NCBI GenBank assembly: GCA_016792625.1
Contig: JAEUKK010000176.1
Coordinates: forward strand, 95,908-159,907
DNA from: Deltaproteobacteria bacterium
GTDB taxonomy: Bacteria; Myxococcota_A; UBA796; UBA2385
Length of the DNA: 64,000 bases
Direction: 5' to 3'
The notes below the pieces were generated by a model, which was given only the letters and a program-made list of their open reading frames with translations, did no database searches and was not told the origin of the DNA. Position 1 is the stretch's first letter; each line of letters opens with the position of its first letter. The translations under genes and the position numbers were made by a program. Of this stretch, positions 61,732 through 64,000 are shown piece after piece.

Positions 61732-62349
61732 CTAGAGCCCCATCGCGACGGCGGCCTCGGCGTTGATCGCCTGGGCGCGCTGGTAGGCGGGGCGGGCGTC
61801 GATGCGGGCGAGGTAGGCCTGCAGGGCCTCGTCGGCCTCGAGCATCTTGAACATGACCATGTAGCGCAGGGTCGAGCCCAAGATCACGTCGACCATGCTG
61901 AAGTCATCGCCGAGCACGAAGGGGCCGGCGCCAACGGCGGCGGAGATCCCCGACATCATCGCCTCGGGGTTGCCCCAGCCGGCGGCGCCTTCGCGGTAGG
62001 TCCAGCCGGAGGCCTTGGCCATGCTGCCGGGCTCGATGACGCTCGGGCCGAACAGGGCCCAGCGCAGGTAGGGGCCACGACGGGGGTCGTCGAGCGCGGG
62101 CGCGAGGCGGCTCGAGGCGTAGCGATCAGCGAGGTAGAGGCCGATGGCCGCCACTTCGGTCACGACCACGCCGTCGTCGACGAGCACGGGCAGCTTGCCC
62201 ATGGGGTTGAGGGCCACCACCTCAGCCTGCTTGTGCTCGCCGCGGCTGAGGTGCACGGGCCGCAGGGTGTAGGGCTGGCCGACCTCTTCGAGCTGCCAGA
62301 CCACGCTCGCCGCGCGGGTGTAGGGGTGGTGGTAGAGCGTGATCGACAT
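61732..62349 (-). CDS. Glutathione S-transferase family protein
   Basis: A 205-residue GST: N-terminal thioredoxin fold (YHHPYTRAASVVWQLEEVGQPY, with LNPMGKLPVLVDDGVVVTEVAAIGLYLADRY supplying the glutathione-binding cis-Pro and Glu/Ser equivalents) and an all-helical C-terminal domain (VLGDDFSMVDVILGSTLRYM). It would conjugate or isomerise small electrophiles in the cytoplasm. Confidence 0.94.
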   Translation of the reverse strand: MSITLYHHPYTRAASVVWQLEEVGQPYTLRPVHLSRGEHKQAEVVALNPMGKLPVLVDDGVVVTEVAAIGLYLADRYASSRLAPALDDPRRGPYLRWALFGPSVIEPGSMAKASGWTYREGAAGWGNPEAMMSGISAAVGAGPFVLGDDFSMVDVILGSTLRYMVMFKMLEADEALQAYLARIDARPAYQRAQAINAEAAVAMGL

Positions 62350-62465
62350 GGGGCCTCCGGCCGGTGGGGCGGCGCCCGTATCGCGCGCCCCCGGCCCCGG
62401 GCGGGCGCGGAGCGCGCCGGCAGCGTTATCGGCGACCGCGGCGCCCCGGTGCGCCCCCGGGAGTG

Positions 62466-63758
62466 ATGATGTGGTCCGAGGTCTTGATCATCCTCGCCTT
62501 GATCCTGCTCAATGGGGTCTTCGCGGGGGCAGAGATCGCGGTCCTCTCGCTGCGCAAGACCCGGCTGACCGAGCTGGTCGAAGAGGGCAGCCGCGCCGCC
62601 CGCGCGGTGGTCGAGCTGCGCGAGCACCCCGAGCGCTTCCTCGCCACCGTCCAGATCGGGATCACCGTGGTGGGCGCCACCGCCGCGGCCTTCGGCGGCG
62701 CCGCCCTCGCTGAGCCCCTGCAGGCCCTGCTCGAGATGATGCCCTTCGCCGCACCCTTCGCCGAAGAGGCCTCGCTGGGCTTGGTCGTGGCGCTGGTGTC
62801 CTTCCTCTCGCTGGTGCTCGGCGAGCTGGTGCCCAAGTCCCTCGCCCTGCGCGCGGGCGAGTCCTACGCGCTGATCATCGGGCGGCCGCTGCTCGGCGTG
62901 TCGTGGCTGGCCCGGCCGGTGGTCGCCGTGCTGACCGGGGCGAGCAACCTCTTGCTGCGGGCCTTCGGCGACAGCACCAATTTCACCGAGACGCGCATGT
63001 CGCGCGACGAGCTGCAGCAGATGGTCGACGAGGCCGCTGCTTCGGGCTCGGTCGACGCGAAGGCGGGCGAGATCGCCTCGCGGGCGCTGGACTTCGCCAA
63101 CCTCGACACCTACACCTTGATGGTGCCCCGCCGCGACATCCGGGCCCTGTCCAAGGCGGCCACCCCGGCCGAGGTCTTGGCCTTCGCGCGCGGCGACAGC
63201 CACGCCCGCGTGCCGGTCTACGAGGGCGGCCTCGACGAGGTCGTCGGCTTCGTGAACCTGCGCGAGGCCCTGGCCGCGATGGCCGATGACCCTGCCTTCA
63301 CCCTCGAGAAGGTGCTGCACCCGGTCGTCTTCGTGCCCGACTCGGCCTCGGCCCCCCAGCTTTTGCGCCAGCTGCAGCAGGCCCGCACCCACATCGCAGT
63401 GGTGGTCGACGAGCTGGGCACCCTGCTCGGCCTCATCACCATCGAAGACCTGCTCGAAGAGCTGGTCGGCGAGATCTTCAGCGAGAACGACACGCCCAAC
63501 GCGGGCATCGTGCGCGAGGCCGACGGCGTGTGGTGCATGCCCGCTGACACGCCGCTGCACGACATCGCGCGGCACACCAGCCTCGAGCCGCCCGAGACCG
63601 ACGACGCCACGATCGGCGGCCTCGCCCTGCGCCTCGCGGGCCGCGTGCCGCCCACCGGCGAGATCATCGCCTCAGAGCAGGGCTTTAGCGTCGAGATCGT
63701 CGAGGCCACGCCCCGCCGCCTCAAACGTGTGCGCCTGCGCCGGGTGGTCGAGAGCTAA
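62466..63758 (+). CDS. CNNM/CorC-type membrane protein (DUF21-CBS-CorC)
   Basis: A 430-residue protein of the hemolysin-C/CorC/CNNM group, linked to Mg2+ or Co2+ export. The DUF21 transmembrane domain spans about residues 1-190 (ILLNGVFAGAEIAVLSLRKTRL and LVLGELVPKSLALR). A CBS pair follows (about 210-335: MVPRRDIRALS and GLITIEDLLEELVGEI), then the CorC_HlyC domain (about 345-425: DATIGGLALRLAGRVPPTGE). ATG at 62466 is used; GTG 62463 and ATG 62469 are alternatives. Its TAA is the end of a repeat element. Confidence 0.95.
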   Translation: MMWSEVLIILALILLNGVFAGAEIAVLSLRKTRLTELVEEGSRAARAVVELREHPERFLATVQIGITVVGATAAAFGGAALAEPLQALLEMMPFAAPFAEEASLGLVVALVSFLSLVLGELVPKSLALRAGESYALIIGRPLLGVSWLARPVVAVLTGASNLLLRAFGDSTNFTETRMSRDELQQMVDEAAASGSVDAKAGEIASRALDFANLDTYTLMVPRRDIRALSKAATPAEVLAFARGDSHARVPVYEGGLDEVVGFVNLREALAAMADDPAFTLEKVLHPVVFVPDSASAPQLLRQLQQARTHIAVVVDELGTLLGLITIEDLLEELVGEIFSENDTPNAGIVREADGVWCMPADTPLHDIARHTSLEPPETDDATIGGLALRLAGRVPPTGEIIASEQGFSVEIVEATPRRLKRVRLRRVVES

Positions 63759-64000
63759 TCCGGGCTGACACTGATTCGGTCCGGGCCAGCTCCAAGCGAA
63801 GGCCTCGCCCAAACCGCGGCAGTCGAGGCCTTCGCGGCGAGCCCCCTCATCGCCCACAGCAGCAGCGGGTCGCGTCCCCATTGGGGGGTTTCCAAAGGGG
63901 GGCCATTGCGGGCTGGCGCGCGGCGCTGCCATGCGCCGCGCGAAGCCTGCCCGCCGGCCCCCCTTGGCGGGGGATCCAAGGGGCCCCGCAGGCCCCTTGG
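63756..64000 (-). mobile_element. MITE-like hairpin-rich repeat, copy 2 (runs off the window)
   Basis: Inverted copy of the element at 29858-30233. Read on the minus strand it matches copy 1 from 29987 onward, with hairpins 63976-64000 and 63917-63942 conserved. Its end, TAATCCGGGC (63756-63765), is the diverged counterpart of the copy 1 terminus and contains the stop codon of the CorC-type gene. The other end lies beyond 64000. Confidence 0.75.

Noticed and set aside
63672..63979. Short minus-strand frames inside repeat copy 2
   Set aside because: Equivalent frames are not kept consistently in copy 1, and the sequence is explained by hairpins.

Overview
This is a 64 kb piece of a very GC-rich, Gram-negative chromosome. 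I infer a member of the Myxococcota or a related deltaproteobacterial lineage. The evidence is an LpxD homologue (lipid A synthesis), eight predicted lipoproteins, two eukaryotic-type Ser/Thr kinases and an FHA protein, MopE-type CDG-x-DNDCDG-x-VDE repeats, a Hydin-like anchor/vWA lipoprotein, and a DUF1028 protein ending in a MYXO-CTERM-like Cys / membrane helix / Arg4 tail. No rRNA, tRNA, CRISPR, prophage or integrase was seen.

Layout. 0-9 kb: a COG0523 metallochaperone GTPase cut by the window edge; a divergent Ser/Thr kinase; a leftward operon (ICMT-like methyltransferase, B12-type radical SAM enzyme, small exported protein, lpxD); a lipoprotein-glycosyltransferase 2 pair that runs into a class III nucleotide cyclase. 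9-12.4 kb: dut, pnp and rpsO, with an intrinsic terminator after rpsO and a hairpin in the pnp leader. 12.8-16.1 kb: a flagellin whose central region is replaced by a von Willebrand factor A domain, followed 25 bp later by a TPR/GT41-like glycosyltransferase. 16.4-30 kb: a small acidic protein, a lipoprotein, a GNAT acetyltransferase, a 2721-residue lipoprotein with 22 tandem Ig-like repeats, and a DUF255 thioredoxin-fold lipoprotein. 30-45 kb: a vWA lipoprotein, metG, an OPT transporter, a Rieske oxygenase, DUF1028, and a DUF4157-SH3-M15-like protein. 45-64 kb: a GH92 glycosidase, a histidine phosphatase, a rhodanese, two MopE-like beta-helix lipoproteins flanking a five-gene leftward operon (Gly/Pro-rich anchor, two polytopic membrane proteins, FHA-winged-helix regulator, kinase with beta-propeller), a GST and a CorC/CNNM-type protein.

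The genes look like normal chromosomal housekeeping interleaved with a heavy investment in the cell surface (lipoproteins, adhesin-like repeats, flagellin) and in phospho-signalling. The most unusual items are the vWA-flagellin with its adjacent glycosyltransferase, a hairpin-rich dispersed repeat whose ends coincide with the stop codons of neighbouring genes (29858-30233 and 63756-64000), tandem microduplications phased on stop codons (35.4, 40.1 and 41.5 kb), the DUF4157-SH3-peptidase fusion, and the kinase/FHA/membrane operon. Start codons are my choices from ribosome-binding sites, overlaps and domain boundaries; no database search was run.
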